Assembly (NCBI GenBank): GCA_937894675.1
Contig: CALCQO010000023.1
Coordinates: forward strand, 172,830-236,829
Length of the DNA stretch: 64,000 nt
Reading direction: 5' to 3'
DNA from: an uncultured Clostridia bacterium
GTDB taxonomy: Bacteria > Bacillota > Clostridia > Christensenellales > Aristaeellaceae
Shown one piece after another: positions 18,278-26,540 of the stretch. The notes beneath the pieces are model-generated. The model saw only the letters and a program-made list of their open reading frames with translations, did not search any database and had not been told where the DNA came from. Numbering within the stretch: position 1 is the first letter of the stretch; each line of letters begins with the position of its first letter. A program made the translations under genes and the position numbers.

Positions 18278-19471
18278 ATGGAAATCAGACCGAATATTTT
18301 TTCCTGCGGCGTGCAGGATCCTCAGCTGAGGGTGTTTGACATCATCATGAGTACCCCCCATGGTACCAGCTATAATGCTTTTATTGTGAAGGGTGAAGAA
18401 AAGACCGCGCTGATAGAGGCTGTGAAAAGCCCCTTCTGGGATGAGTATCTTGGCTATGTCAATGCCATCACCCCCATTGAAAAGGCGGATTATTTAGTCG
18501 TTAATCACACAGAACCGGATCACGCCGGGGCTATTGAAAAACTGCTGGATGTGAACCCTAACATCACAATTGTCGGCACATCCATCGCAATTCAGTTCTT
18601 AGATAAAATTGTAAACAAGCCGTTCCAGAGCAAGGCGGTGAAAGCGGGAGATACCCTTGATTTGGGTGGTAAGACCCTCACTTTCTATCCGATGCCCAAC
18701 CTGCATTGGCCAGACACTCTGTTTACCTTCGAGGAAAGCACCAGAACGCTGTTTTCCTGCGATGTGTTCGGCGCCCACTACTCCTATGCGCCATTGCTTT
18801 ACTCGACCATGAAAGACCGCGCTCCTTATCAGAACGCACAGCATCAGTACTTCCTGGATATCATGAGCCCTTTTATCAACCCCTTTGTGCTCAACGGAAC
18901 CAAGAAAGCCAGGGAGCTGAATCCTTCCATTATCTGCACTGGCCATGGCCCTGTGCTGGACGTGGAGATACAGGAAACCTTTGACAAGTATGATGAATGG
19001 AGCGCGCAGATAAAGAACGAAAAGCCCTTGATTACCATTGCGTACGTCAGCGCCTATGGGTATACGAGGGAACTGGCGGAAACCATTCAAGCCGAGCTGG
19101 AAAAGGATGCTGCTGTCGATGTGAAAATGTTTGAGGTAACAGCGGAAAACAGTCAGGATGCGGCTGCTTCCATCCTGCAGTCGGATGGTTTTCTCATGGG
19201 AACACCTACCATTGTGGGGGATGCCCTGCGGCCCATCATGGACTTGCTGCTGTCGGTGCTGCCCGTTCTGGTCAAAGGGAAAGTGGCGTCCGCGTTCGGC
19301 TCTTATGGTTGGAGCGGAGAAGGGGTGCCCAATGTCATGGCCAGACTTGCCCAGCTTCGTGTTAAAACAATTGAAGGGCTGCGGGTGCGCTTCAAACCGG
19401 ACGGGGATGAGTTGAATCAGGCAAAACAATTTGCCCAGCAGTTCCTGCAGGAAGTAATCAAGGGGAAATAA
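18278..19471 (+). CDS. Flavodiiron protein (FprA type A)
   Basis: 397-residue soluble enzyme reducing O2 to water and/or NO to N2O, protecting anaerobes. The N-terminal metallo-beta-lactamase-like domain has the diiron ligands in NHTEPDHAG (HxExDH), the FSCDVFG Asp region and the CTGHGPV His. The C-terminal flavodoxin domain (from about residue 255, ITIAYVSAYGYT) binds FMN. A GTPTIVGDALRP segment lines the flavin. There is no rubredoxin fusion, so an external electron donor is needed. Its presence suits an oxygen-sensitive host. RBS AAGGAG. Confidence 0.94.
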   Translation: MEIRPNIFSCGVQDPQLRVFDIIMSTPHGTSYNAFIVKGEEKTALIEAVKSPFWDEYLGYVNAITPIEKADYLVVNHTEPDHAGAIEKLLDVNPNITIVGTSIAIQFLDKIVNKPFQSKAVKAGDTLDLGGKTLTFYPMPNLHWPDTLFTFEESTRTLFSCDVFGAHYSYAPLLYSTMKDRAPYQNAQHQYFLDIMSPFINPFVLNGTKKARELNPSIICTGHGPVLDVEIQETFDKYDEWSAQIKNEKPLITIAYVSAYGYTRELAETIQAELEKDAAVDVKMFEVTAENSQDAAASILQSDGFLMGTPTIVGDALRPIMDLLLSVLPVLVKGKVASAFGSYGWSGEGVPNVMARLAQLRVKTIEGLRVRFKPDGDELNQAKQFAQQFLQEVIKGK

Positions 19472-19485
19472 CATCGAGGTGAACC

Positions 19486-20112
19486 ATGGCGAAGAAGAAT
19501 CAGATGCAGTGCCGTCAGCTTGAATGCGATGGTTTTCCACGGGCTGACCATCCCGTATGGAAGGAAGCGGACAGCTGCTCCCTAGTGGATGTGGTAACGG
19601 GGGAAAAGCCGTTTCTTGGCACGCAATTCAGTGTCTTCAGATGCGATAAAGAACAAAGAATCTTCTTTCTGTTCCAAGGGGAGGATGACCGCATTCAATC
19701 CAGCTTCCGCTGGCGGGATGAGCCTTTGTACCGCGAGGATGTATTTGAGGTGTTCATTGCCGATAACAATAATGTATCACACTACATCGAGTTGGAGGCA
19801 AGCCCGCACAATGTGCTTTTCGATGGTTTGATTTCCTGTGACGAAGATGGAAACCGTCATCTTGATATGTCATTCGATATAAAAGAGTGGCGCGTTGAAA
19901 CAAGGTATGTAGAGAAGAAAAATTATATAACTTCCGTATGGTCCCTTCCCTACACAGCCTTTTCTATCCCTCCGGAAGCGGGAAAGAGTTGGCGAATCAA
20001 TGCTTTCCGGATTGACCACAGCGAACGGGGGGAATCCCTGCAAGCCTGGCAAAAAACCGGGGAAGCGAATTTTCATGTACCGGATGCCTTCGGGTACCTG
20101 GAATTTGTCTGA
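19486..20112 (+). CDS. CBM9-like (carbohydrate-binding family 9/DOMON-type) protein, cytosolic
   Basis: 208-residue protein with no signal peptide or membrane helix. The pattern HPVWKEADSCSLVDVVTGEKP, then an aromatic-rich beta core (RIFFLFQGEDD, VFEVFIADNNNVSHYIELEASPHNVLFD) and the ending WRINAFRID matches the CBM9-like fold found in bacterial DOMON-type domains. Secreted relatives bind sugar ends, but this one stays inside the cell and stands alone, so ligand and role are unknown. It begins 14 nt after the flavodiiron gene and its stop overlaps the next ATG by one base. Confidence 0.7.
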   Translation: MAKKNQMQCRQLECDGFPRADHPVWKEADSCSLVDVVTGEKPFLGTQFSVFRCDKEQRIFFLFQGEDDRIQSSFRWRDEPLYREDVFEVFIADNNNVSHYIELEASPHNVLFDGLISCDEDGNRHLDMSFDIKEWRVETRYVEKKNYITSVWSLPYTAFSIPPEAGKSWRINAFRIDHSERGESLQAWQKTGEANFHVPDAFGYLEFV

Positions 20113-21365
20113 TGCAGTCAGAAATCGCTTCTTTAGGAGCGTTAACGGACGATTTGCACATGCTTTGCAGCATTGCCATTGCTTACGGCAACAGCAAGGA
20201 TTTTCGGACATTCCATACCGGCAACCAAAGTGAGATAGTATGGACAGAGCAAGGGTTTGCTGACCAAATTGTCCCAATTTCGGACAATAGCATCTATGAC
20301 CTGGCATCTCTGACCAAATTATTCACCCTGATATCCCTGCTGATGCTGCTGGAAGCAAAGCAGTTAAAAATGACGGATTGCGTCGGCCGGATTGACAACC
20401 GTTTTCATTACTTACAAGACACCAGCATTTACGATGTTATAACCTATCAAGCCCTGCTGAAATCCCCTGCGCGCATCGACCGGCAAGCAAGCGTGGAAGA
20501 AGGGGAAAAGCAGGTCTTTTCTACTTACCAGAGCACAGCGTATCAGGAAAGAATCTACTCGGACATGAATGCCCTGATTTTGCAGTATGTGATTGAAAAG
20601 GCATCCGGATTAAGTCTGATATCCTTTCTGCAGAGACATATTCTGACACCCCTTGGGATGAGCAATACTTGGGCCAAAGTACCTCAAACACGCCTGGCGG
20701 ATTGCGTCAATTACAACTATGAACACAGCATCGTGAAGGGGCATCACGCTGTACGGTGTGATGTTCCTCCTGGGACTCCTCATGATCCCAAAGCACGTTT
20801 GCTATCAAATGGACGGCATCATGTGTGCGGACACGCGGGATTATTCTCCACGATGGCTGATATGGTTGCCTTAGCCCAAGGCCTTTTGAATGAAGAACTG
20901 ATTTCAAACAGCACCCTTTCCAGTATCGGGAAAAACAGAACGGGGTATTTGAAACAAGACAACCAGTACAGGCAATATATGGGGCTCCTGTGTTTCTCTA
21001 AAAGCGCTGTACCCAGATTAAGTGAGGTACCCCTGTGGATGGGGCAAAACGCGTTCGCCCTGAGCGGCTATACCGGCAACCACATCGCGATTGATCCGGA
21101 CTTGGGCGTGTTTGACATTCTGCTGGGGAACCGCTGTCATAACCGGGTATCCCTGATACAGCCGCCGGAGGAAGTAGATGCTCGCGTTTTAAACGAGAAT
21201 GGCGCGGGCCAAATCCAGTGGCCGGACGGCAGAAAAGTCTTTTCCAGCTTTAAGTATGTGTACCTAAAGGACAAACTGATTCACAACCCAGTGTACGAAC
21301 GCCTGTTGGCCAACCGTTGGTTATGCGGGGGAAGGAAAGTATATGCAAAAAGTTCCATTTGGTAA
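20112..21365 (+). CDS. Serine hydrolase of the beta-lactamase/PBP (S12) superfamily
   Basis: 417-residue member of the class C beta-lactamase/DD-peptidase fold. Catalytic SxxK is SLTK at residues 66-69, and the second motif is YSDMN at 149-153, the YxN-like element with Asp in the second slot as in esterase-type relatives. No signal peptide or transmembrane segment is evident at the N-terminus, so it would be cytosolic, which argues against antibiotic resistance and for a hydrolase of small esters, amides or muropeptides. It starts on the stop codon of the CBM9-like gene and overlaps the aldo/keto reductase gene by 23 nt. Confidence 0.84.
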   Translation: MQSEIASLGALTDDLHMLCSIAIAYGNSKDFRTFHTGNQSEIVWTEQGFADQIVPISDNSIYDLASLTKLFTLISLLMLLEAKQLKMTDCVGRIDNRFHYLQDTSIYDVITYQALLKSPARIDRQASVEEGEKQVFSTYQSTAYQERIYSDMNALILQYVIEKASGLSLISFLQRHILTPLGMSNTWAKVPQTRLADCVNYNYEHSIVKGHHAVRCDVPPGTPHDPKARLLSNGRHHVCGHAGLFSTMADMVALAQGLLNEELISNSTLSSIGKNRTGYLKQDNQYRQYMGLLCFSKSAVPRLSEVPLWMGQNAFALSGYTGNHIAIDPDLGVFDILLGNRCHNRVSLIQPPEEVDARVLNENGAGQIQWPDGRKVFSSFKYVYLKDKLIHNPVYERLLANRWLCGGRKVYAKSSIW

Positions 21366-22485
21366 TTTGGGGTTTGATGTTTCTCGATTTGGCATTGGCA
21401 CCATGCGCCTGCCTACCATAAAACATCAAGACGGCACCCTCTCTATTGACCAGGAGAAAGCCATCGCGATGATTCGCCGCGGCATTGATGGCGGCGTCAA
21501 TTATGTAGATACCGCATATGGATATCATCAAGGTGAGAGCGAAGTTGTTACAGGTTTGGCTCTACAAGATGGCTATCGGGAGAAAACGCTGCTTACAACA
21601 AAGCTGCCCTGTTGGCTAGTCAAGGAAAAGGCGGATATGGACAAGCTGCTTGATGAGCAGCTGGAAAAACTGGGCACCCCCTATGTTGATTTCTATCTTT
21701 TGCATTCCTTAAGCCTGGATTCCTACCATCGGATGAAGGAGTTGGATTATCCCGAATTCTTCGAGCGGGCTATCAAGGATGGAAGGATCCGGCATGCAGG
21801 TTTTTCCTTCCATGATGACAAGGATGCTTTCCTGGAAATTATTGACGACTACCCCTGGGATATGGCGCAGATTCAGTTCAACTATCTGGATGATCAGACC
21901 CAGGCGACGGTTGACGGTCTTTTGTACGCGGGGAAGAAGGGTATCCCCGTTGTGATTATGGAACCGCTGCGGGGCGGAGCGTTAGGTTTTCCACCGGAAG
22001 AAATCCTCGAGATGATGCAAAATAATCATCGAAAGTATTCACCCGCGGAATGGGCATTCCGATACACGGCTCATTATCAGCAAGCGACAACCATCCTCAG
22101 CGGCGTCAACACCATGGAGCAGCTGGAAGAGAACCTGCGGATATTTAATCACATCACCCCGGGCAATCTGGACAAGGATGATTTGCGGTTCATCGCAAAG
22201 GTAAAGGAAACATATCTTTCCCGTATTGCCATTGGATGCACAAAATGCAATTACTGTATGCCCTGTCCACAGGGCGTGAACATTCCCCGTATATTTGAGA
22301 TATATAATGATTCCTACCGTTTCGACAGCCCGCATTATTTGAAGCATCAATATCAATTCGTTGTCAGGGCGGAAAGCGAGGGGGCCAGATGTGTCCGCTG
22401 CGGTCAATGTGAAAGCGTATGCCCGCAGCAGCTTCCCATTATGGATACATTAGAGACCATTGAAGAAATGGTCAAGCAGCCATGA
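21343..22485 (+). CDS. Aldo/keto reductase with C-terminal [4Fe-4S] domain
   Basis: 380-residue two-domain oxidoreductase of the COG1453 type. The N-terminal TIM barrel has FGIGTMRLP, the catalytic Asp and Tyr region NYVDTAYGYHQGES, and HAGFSFHDD. The C-terminal ferredoxin-like region has two cysteine clusters, CTKCNYCMPCP and CVRCGQCESVCP, sufficient for one or two [4Fe-4S] centres. Typical substrates of the family are unknown; the Fe-S part suggests coupling to low-potential electron carriers. It starts inside the preceding gene with a GGAAGGAAAG site and overlaps lgt by 4 nt. Confidence 0.9.
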   Translation: MQKVPFGNLGFDVSRFGIGTMRLPTIKHQDGTLSIDQEKAIAMIRRGIDGGVNYVDTAYGYHQGESEVVTGLALQDGYREKTLLTTKLPCWLVKEKADMDKLLDEQLEKLGTPYVDFYLLHSLSLDSYHRMKELDYPEFFERAIKDGRIRHAGFSFHDDKDAFLEIIDDYPWDMAQIQFNYLDDQTQATVDGLLYAGKKGIPVVIMEPLRGGALGFPPEEILEMMQNNHRKYSPAEWAFRYTAHYQQATTILSGVNTMEQLEENLRIFNHITPGNLDKDDLRFIAKVKETYLSRIAIGCTKCNYCMPCPQGVNIPRIFEIYNDSYRFDSPHYLKHQYQFVVRAESEGARCVRCGQCESVCPQQLPIMDTLETIEEMVKQP

Positions 22486-23384
22486 TATATCCGATTCTTC
22501 CCCTTCAATTAAATCTTTACGGTATCCTGATTGCCGTTGGTATCCTGGTGGGTACCCTGTTGTGCATCCGGGAAGAAAAGCAGCGGCAGCTGCCTAAGGA
22601 CCTGGGTGTCGATATCATTTTGTATGCTGTTCCATTGGCGGTCATCTTTTCCAGGATTTATTATGTGATCTTTGCCTGGGAACAGTTCCGTGATAACCCT
22701 GTGAGCGCGCTGTACATCTGGGAGGGCGGTCTGGCAATTTACGGGGGGATAATTGGCGGCGTCCTAGGCTTGTGGCTGTTGTCCAAAAGACGCAGACAAC
22801 CGATGCCTTTATTGACAGATATCGCGGTGCCTAGCTTGCTTTTAGGGCAGGCAATCGGCCGCTGGGGAAACTACTTTAACGGGGAAGCCCATGGCAATCT
22901 TGTACAGAATGCCGCATATCAGTTCTTTCCTGCCGCGGTGCAGATTAATCGGCAATGGTTCTATGCAACCTTCTTTTATGAGTCGGTCTGGAATTTTGCC
23001 GGCTTTGTGTTTTTGTACTTGAACCGCAAGAGGTTCGCAAAACAAGGCGGCAATGGGGATTTAACGCTTTGGTACTTGCTTTGGTACGGTCAGGGCAGAA
23101 TGGTAATCGAAATGCTGCGAACCGATAGCCTGATGCTGGGCAGCATGCGTGTATCCCAGGGGCTGAGCATTCTGCTTGTGCTGGCAGCGGCTGCGCTTCT
23201 TGGAAAGCGCAGGCAAATGAAGGCATTTCATTTCGCTCCTCTCGCCGTGGGCATTCTTCTCTCTGTCTTTGCTGCTACGCAGGAAAACCTCTTATTGCTT
23301 GTAAGCGGAGCATTGCTGATTGCCGTGTATTCTGTCATCCTGTATAGAACCTATAGGAAAATAGATGCGACAAGCCGTATATAA
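22482..23384 (+). CDS. lgt: Prolipoprotein diacylglyceryl transferase
   Basis: 300-residue polytopic membrane enzyme that transfers diacylglycerol to the lipobox cysteine of preprolipoproteins. The Lgt signature GRWGNYFNGEAHG is intact, and the preceding YIWEGGLAIYGG matches the H-bonding core; seven hydrophobic segments fit the family topology. The presence of lgt shows the cell makes lipoproteins, and the lipoprotein at 40137 is a likely client. It overlaps the gene before (ATGA) and the gene after (20 nt). Confidence 0.95.
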   Translation: MIYPILPLQLNLYGILIAVGILVGTLLCIREEKQRQLPKDLGVDIILYAVPLAVIFSRIYYVIFAWEQFRDNPVSALYIWEGGLAIYGGIIGGVLGLWLLSKRRRQPMPLLTDIAVPSLLLGQAIGRWGNYFNGEAHGNLVQNAAYQFFPAAVQINRQWFYATFFYESVWNFAGFVFLYLNRKRFAKQGGNGDLTLWYLLWYGQGRMVIEMLRTDSLMLGSMRVSQGLSILLVLAAAALLGKRRQMKAFHFAPLAVGILLSVFAATQENLLLLVSGALLIAVYSVILYRTYRKIDATSRI

Positions 23385-24513
23385 TTTGGCGGCACGCTTT
23401 AGTCCGAGGCCGCCTGAAAGAAAGATAGAAGTCGTTGTATGCCCGGAACATGGCAGCACGATGGAGAGCTTTCGCCAGAATCTTGCGCGGATTCTCCACT
23501 ACCATCGGGTGTATGGCGCGTCCTTCGCCTTATTCAACAAAGACGGAATCATTGTTCAAGCGGTTTATGGGAACGCTTCAGACAACCAGCCTATAGCGGC
23601 TGATACATTTTTTCGTGTTGCGTCTGTCTCAAAAATGATAACCGCTGCAGGCGTCATGGCGATGCGGCAGGCAGGAGTGCTTGATATCGATATCAATGTC
23701 AAGCGATTTATACCATACGCAGACAGCTTACAAAGAGAGATTACGCTGCGTTCCATGCTGACCCATACCGCGGGTTTCCATGATGGTGCTATCTATAACC
23801 ATCTTATTGGTACGGGCGCAACGCTGGATAAGCTGATGGTTGATGAGAGCGTACAGCCTGAGAACAGGGAACCAATATGGGAATACTCCAACTTTGGCGC
23901 GGGGCTTATCGCGGTTGTATTGGAAGAAATGTTAGGTCAGTCATTCGAAGTGCTGATGCAGAAATATCTCTTTAAGCCATTACAGGCACAGGCGTCCTTT
24001 TATCCTCAACATCTGGATGGACTGCTAGCCAACGCTTATCAGATGCTGCCTTACCGAAATGCCCCCCGCTTTCACGCGCAGGAACGCAAAAGCCGCACAG
24101 ACATAGGATGGGACAGGGTCGATTATCAGCATTATGGTCTTGCCCAGGGGAATTGCTGCATCAACACATCCGGAATACAAAAAATCGCGGGCGCTTTGTT
24201 GGCTCCAGGCTTTCTATTGGATAGCACCTTGCGGGACATGCAGGCAGTTCACGGCTCTTTTGGAGAAAGGGATAACCGGTTAAAGCAAGGAATCGGTTTG
24301 TTTATTGTTGAGGATCATACAATAGCGCCCTATCCGCTGTATGGGCACCAGGGCCTTGCTTATGGAGCGGTGCACGGCGTCTTCTTTGATACAAAGAATC
24401 AGGATGGAATGATACTTCTCACATCCGGGTCATCCTTCGCGCGCGATGGGGTACTGACGAACCTTAACGCGGATGTAATGAAACTGTGGCAGGAACGGCA
24501 ATGGATGAACTGA
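23365..24513 (+). CDS. Serine hydrolase of the beta-lactamase/PBP (S12) superfamily, second paralogue
   Basis: 382-residue class C beta-lactamase-fold protein. SxxK is SVSK at residues 87-90, YxN is YSN in EYSNFGAG, and the third motif reads GHQGLAYG (HxG replacing KTG). No signal peptide is evident. It belongs to the same superfamily as the protein at 20112-21365 but the two are divergent, with different spacing and third motifs, and are not a recent duplication. It begins 20 nt inside lgt and ends 13 nt inside recX. Substrate unknown; a peptidoglycan fragment or ester hydrolase is plausible. Confidence 0.86.
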   Translation: MRQAVYNLAARFSPRPPERKIEVVVCPEHGSTMESFRQNLARILHYHRVYGASFALFNKDGIIVQAVYGNASDNQPIAADTFFRVASVSKMITAAGVMAMRQAGVLDIDINVKRFIPYADSLQREITLRSMLTHTAGFHDGAIYNHLIGTGATLDKLMVDESVQPENREPIWEYSNFGAGLIAVVLEEMLGQSFEVLMQKYLFKPLQAQASFYPQHLDGLLANAYQMLPYRNAPRFHAQERKSRTDIGWDRVDYQHYGLAQGNCCINTSGIQKIAGALLAPGFLLDSTLRDMQAVHGSFGERDNRLKQGIGLFIVEDHTIAPYPLYGHQGLAYGAVHGVFFDTKNQDGMILLTSGSSFARDGVLTNLNADVMKLWQERQWMN

Positions 24514-25136
24514 TAACTGATATCAAAAAGGTACAAGGCTTTTACCTGATTACTTTTTCAGGCGGCGGCTCATTGAAGGTACCGCAGCCTGTACTCAGGG
24601 CGTTCCCCATGAAAGTGGGCGGGCAAATGAATCCGGACATATATTTTTCCTCGCATCATAAGGAAGTGGTGCGGTTCGCCATGGAACGCGCTGCCTACCT
24701 GTTGGAAAGAAAGGATTACCCGGTAAAACAGCTGCATGAAAAACTGATTATTGCCGGGTATACAGAAGAGGTTTCGGATGAAGTAACTCACTACCTATTA
24801 ACGCGCGGCTTCCTTGATGATAAAAGATATGCTGCGCAATTTGTGCAAAGAAAGAAAGGTAAGATGGGGGTTCGCCGTATTCGGCAGGAATTATTGACCC
24901 GCGGAATCAGTAAAACCCATGCGGACGAAGCGCTTGCGGTTGCCATTAACGATGAGGATCAAACGATGAGTGCAGCTGACCATGCGCGGAAGTATATAAG
25001 AACCCGCACCAATGTAGATGCCTTGAAATTAAAAAATAATACCATCGCCATGCTGGCACGGCGCGGTTACAGTTTTGAAGTGGCTAAAAAGGCTTATGAA
25101 TCAGCTTTGGAATCGTCCGAAAATCCGGATAATTGA
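24501..25136 (+). CDS. recX: Regulatory protein RecX
   Basis: 211-residue modulator of RecA filaments with three tandem three-helix repeats. Diagnostic pieces are LLERKDYPVKQLHEKLI, YLLTRGFLDDKRYAAQFV and the following KMGVRRIRQELLTRGIS, plus a third repeat MLARRGYSFEVAKKAY. An N-terminal 50-residue segment precedes the first repeat, as in many Bacillota RecX. Start ATG 24501 has AGGA 6 nt upstream within the preceding gene. Its last 43 nt overlap the convergent tcdA gene. recA is not in the window. Confidence 0.93.
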   Translation: MDELITDIKKVQGFYLITFSGGGSLKVPQPVLRAFPMKVGGQMNPDIYFSSHHKEVVRFAMERAAYLLERKDYPVKQLHEKLIIAGYTEEVSDEVTHYLLTRGFLDDKRYAAQFVQRKKGKMGVRRIRQELLTRGISKTHADEALAVAINDEDQTMSAADHARKYIRTRTNVDALKLKNNTIAMLARRGYSFEVAKKAYESALESSENPDN

Positions 25137-25822
25137 AGGATTGCCCTGCCGGCGAGCATCATGCCCGCGATGGGCGGTACATAGGAAAGGCTGCCAGGGG
25201 ACAAGCGCCCGGATACCCCGTCCTTCACTGATGCACCTACAGGGTTTTCTGTCGAAAACAGCACTGTCAGTTTCTTGATTCCTTCCTTGCGGCAGCGCTG
25301 ACGGATTGCGCGGCATAGCGGGCAAACACTTGTTTTATAGATATCCGCGAAGCGAAGCCTGGAAGGGTCTATTTTATTGCCGGTACCCATGCAGGACAGA
25401 AGCGGTATCTTTTTTTGCTGGGCAAGTTTTACCAGGAAGATTTTGGATGGCACCGAATCAATTGCGTCAATGATATAGTCTACGTTAGAAAATTCGATGG
25501 ATTCAGCGGTTTCTTCAGAAAAAAACAGGGGGTACTGTGTTACGGCGATATCCGGATAAATATCTTTCAAACGCTGGAACGCTGCCTGTGTTTTTCGCAT
25601 GCCCAGTGTGGAGTGCAGGGCAATCAGCTGCCGGTTCAGATTGCTCAGCTGCACCGTATCATTGTCGATAAGCGACAGATGTCCTACTCCGCCTCTGGCC
25701 AAGGCTTCTACACACGCGGCGCCGACACCGCCCAGACCAAATACCATGACATGCTTTGATTTTAAACGCTGGATTGCATGCTCCCCAAGAACCGCTTCAG
25801 CTCGAACGAATTGATTATCCAT
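25094..25822 (-). CDS. tcdA: tRNA threonylcarbamoyladenosine dehydratase (TcdA/CsdL-like)
   Basis: 242-residue E1-like (ThiF/HesA) enzyme that cyclises t6A37 of tRNA to ct6A using ATP. The nucleotide-binding GLGGVGAACVEALARGGVG, the Arg and Asp positions in LIDNDTVQLSNLNRQ and the internal DYIIDAIDS follow the family. The C-terminal SVCPLCRAIRQRCRKEGI stretch is also typical. It is the last gene of the recD2-comF-tcdA operon, overlapping comF by 8 nt with an AAGGAGGG site. The 3' end runs antisense across the end of recX for 43 nt. Confidence 0.92.
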   Translation of the reverse strand: MDNQFVRAEAVLGEHAIQRLKSKHVMVFGLGGVGAACVEALARGGVGHLSLIDNDTVQLSNLNRQLIALHSTLGMRKTQAAFQRLKDIYPDIAVTQYPLFFSEETAESIEFSNVDYIIDAIDSVPSKIFLVKLAQQKKIPLLSCMGTGNKIDPSRLRFADIYKTSVCPLCRAIRQRCRKEGIKKLTVLFSTENPVGASVKDGVSGRLSPGSLSYVPPIAGMMLAGRAILQLSGFSDDSKADS

Positions 25823-26540
25823 GCCGACCCTCCTTTTTCAGCCGGGGCGGCGCGATTGCGGCAGTCAGCAGGGATACCTCAGCCGCTCCTGCCTGACGCA
25901 GTTTTTTCGCGCATGCACGCGCTGTTGAACCGGTTGTCCGGACATCATCAACCAATAAAAGCCGCAACCCCTGCACATTAACGACGGCTTCAAAGGCATT
26001 CTCCACATTGTCATGCCGTTTACGGATGCTCAGGAGGGAGGATTGCCTTTTTGTATCCTTAATACGTTTTAACGCGTGCAGAATCGGAATCTGAATCTTT
26101 GGTGAGATCAAATCACATAGCAACGCTGCCTGGTTGATTCCCCGTTCAGCCAGTCTGTTTTTATGCAGGGGAACAGGCACCAGATAATCAAAGGGTATCC
26201 CCCTCACACAAGCGCTCATCGCATTGGCTAAGGGAATTGCCGCGTCATCCGCTGCCCCGAACTTGATTCGGACAACAAGCTGCTGCACAACCCCGTGATA
26301 GTGGTAAGGTGCATAGGCGGCGGTGAGATTCTCCATTCCTCCTGACGCGCAGTAACCACAAGGCACCGAGCCCCTGCGCGGGGAGAGGCAATGCAGGCAG
26401 ACGCCGCTTGCCAGCATTTCCTGCGCAAGGGAAAATGTACACTCACCGCATATGATACCTCCCGTATCTACATTACGCGGATGGCTGCAAGCAAGGCACT
26501 GTGCCTTTGGCAGCAGAAGGCTGGTAAGTTGTTCAAACAT
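25815..26540 (-). CDS. comF: ComF-family amidophosphoribosyltransferase-like protein
   Basis: 241-residue ComF homologue. The N-terminal zinc finger has paired cysteines (CLAC, CGEC, CLHC, CGYC) and the C-terminal type I phosphoribosyltransferase domain ends with the PRPP loop LLLVDDVRTTGSTARAC. ComF takes part in DNA uptake in competent bacteria, but comFA is absent here and the gene is co-transcribed with recD2, so a role in competence is uncertain. I start at MFEQLTSLLLPK, with AGGA 10 nt upstream; an upstream ATG lacks a site. The start overlaps the recD2 stop by 8 nt. Confidence 0.88.
   Translation of the reverse strand: MFEQLTSLLLPKAQCLACSHPRNVDTGGIICGECTFSLAQEMLASGVCLHCLSPRRGSVPCGYCASGGMENLTAAYAPYHYHGVVQQLVVRIKFGAADDAAIPLANAMSACVRGIPFDYLVPVPLHKNRLAERGINQAALLCDLISPKIQIPILHALKRIKDTKRQSSLLSIRKRHDNVENAFEAVVNVQGLRLLLVDDVRTTGSTARACAKKLRQAGAAEVSLLTAAIAPPRLKKEGRHG

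Noticed and set aside
20112..24513. Antibiotic resistance by the two beta-lactamase-fold proteins
   Set aside because: Both lack export signals and have YSD/HxG type motifs common in esterase and peptidase relatives; the neighbours are housekeeping genes.
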